Shown piece by piece: positions 63,670-64,000 of a DNA stretch of 64,000 bases. This DNA comes from JBBIPA01 sp963775935 (GTDB taxonomy: Bacteria > Chloroflexota > Dehalococcoidia > GIF9 > UBA5629). The translations under genes and the position numbers were made by a program. The stretch's first letter is position 1. Every line of letters begins with the position of its first letter. The notes under the pieces were generated by a model. That model was not told the DNA's origin. It ran no database searches and saw only the letters and a program-made list of their open reading frames with translations. The stretch is from NCBI GenBank assembly GCA_963775935.1, contig CAVZKR010000003.1, forward strand, positions 62,001 to 126,000. Direction: 5' to 3'.

Positions 63670-64000
63670 TTACCAGTCGGGTGCACTGGATGTTACTTTT
63701 CGCGATGACGGTGTCCCTCGTGATTCCTTATCCACCTTTTCTTCCTCTACCAGAAGTGGCCCCACACCCCCACGGGTTAAAGCGATAATGCCTGTCCTTG
63801 CTATCTCCCTAACGCCAAACCCGCGAAGAAGCTCCATAAGAGAATCGACCTTTTCACCATCCCCCGTCACTTCAATTATGAGAGAATCAGCAGAAACATC
63901 CACGATATTGGCTCGAAATATGTCAACGATTTGTATGATCTCACTCCGCGTGGCATGGCTGGCCTTTACCTTAATAAGCGCCAGTTCTCTGATTACCGAA
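63670..64000 (-). CDS. ilvN: Acetolactate synthase small subunit (partial)
   Basis: The C-terminal 109 codons of IlvN, running off the right edge. Read from the edge, the protein begins SVIRELALIKVKAS and continues through SEIIQIVDIFRANIVDVS to LIIEVTGDGEKVDSLMELL, which is the second, regulatory-subunit domain. GIIALTRGG is near the end. IlvN confers valine feedback on IlvB. The first ACT domain and presumably ilvB lie beyond the window. It is upstream of ilvC in the same transcript. Confidence 0.93.
   Translation of the reverse strand, partial: SVIRELALIKVKASHATRSEIIQIVDIFRANIVDVSADSLIIEVTGDGEKVDSLMELLRGFGVREIARTGIIALTRGGVGPLLVEEEKVDKESRGTPSSRKVTSSAPDW

Overview
The window looks like a chromosomal segment of a Dehalococcoidia-type Chloroflexota bacterium. 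The basis is inference from gene content and style: a bacterial translin, an archease-RtcB pair, a membrane pyrophosphatase, an ilv-leu-cimA cluster with a short archaeal-type LeuC/LeuD, extended -10 promoters and several apparently leaderless genes. No rRNA is present, so this placement is not proven. Most of the window is ordinary dense bacterial coding sequence.

Layout. 1-10.5 kb: mutS (cut by the window edge), a lipid kinase, a two-domain thiamine phosphate synthase, translin, a K+-dependent-type pyrophosphatase, an MBL hydrolase, a DUF362 protein, and moeA-mobA for molybdenum cofactor. 10.6-22.6 kb: rpoB-rpoC, ruvB, a secreted nuclease, a PadR/HAAS pair, and a membrane protein with an outer FN3-like domain and inner zinc ribbons. 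22.6-23.6 kb: a compact IS481-like element. 23.6-31.8 kb: formate dehydrogenase genes fdhA-fdhB-fdhC-fdhE, then tatA-tatB-tatC, the selenocysteine tRNA gene and two zinc-ribbon genes. 31.8-38.2 kb: selB and selA on the minus strand, an accessory insertion (two unknown genes, an anomalous tRNA, a truncated transposase), then selD. 38.2-42.8 kb: an MFS exporter, glycogen phosphorylase and a GNAT protein. 42.86-52.99 kb: an integrated element of about 10 kb in a tRNA-Lys gene, bounded by 50-bp direct repeats. It carries a tyrosine integrase, small HTH proteins, a RecA-like ATPase, and a flavoprotein dehydrogenase and an MFS carrier as cargo. 53-64 kb: archease-rtcB, an ArsA-like ATPase, and the ilvN-ilvC-leuA-mgtC-leuC-leuD-leuB-cimA cluster.

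How the genes fit together. The window holds nearly everything needed to build an exported molybdenum-selenocysteine formate dehydrogenase: MoeA and MobA for the cofactor, SelA, SelB, SelC and SelD for selenocysteine, Tat for export, FdhE for maturation, and the enzyme itself. Both fdhA and selD contain an in-frame TGA at the expected selenocysteine position, each followed by a small hairpin at suitable spacing.

Three things stand out. First, fdhA, fdhB and fdhE contain six frameshifts in total. All are in the same +1 direction and each can be explained by one extra base in a short homopolymer run, while the rest of the window is intact. Second, a tRNA between selA and selD has a long-variable-arm (Leu/Ser-type) body but an aspartate anticodon (GUC). 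Third, the tRNA-Lys island carries a flavoprotein and carrier cargo with imperfect repeats around it. Functions are assigned by reading protein motifs only; no database search was possible.
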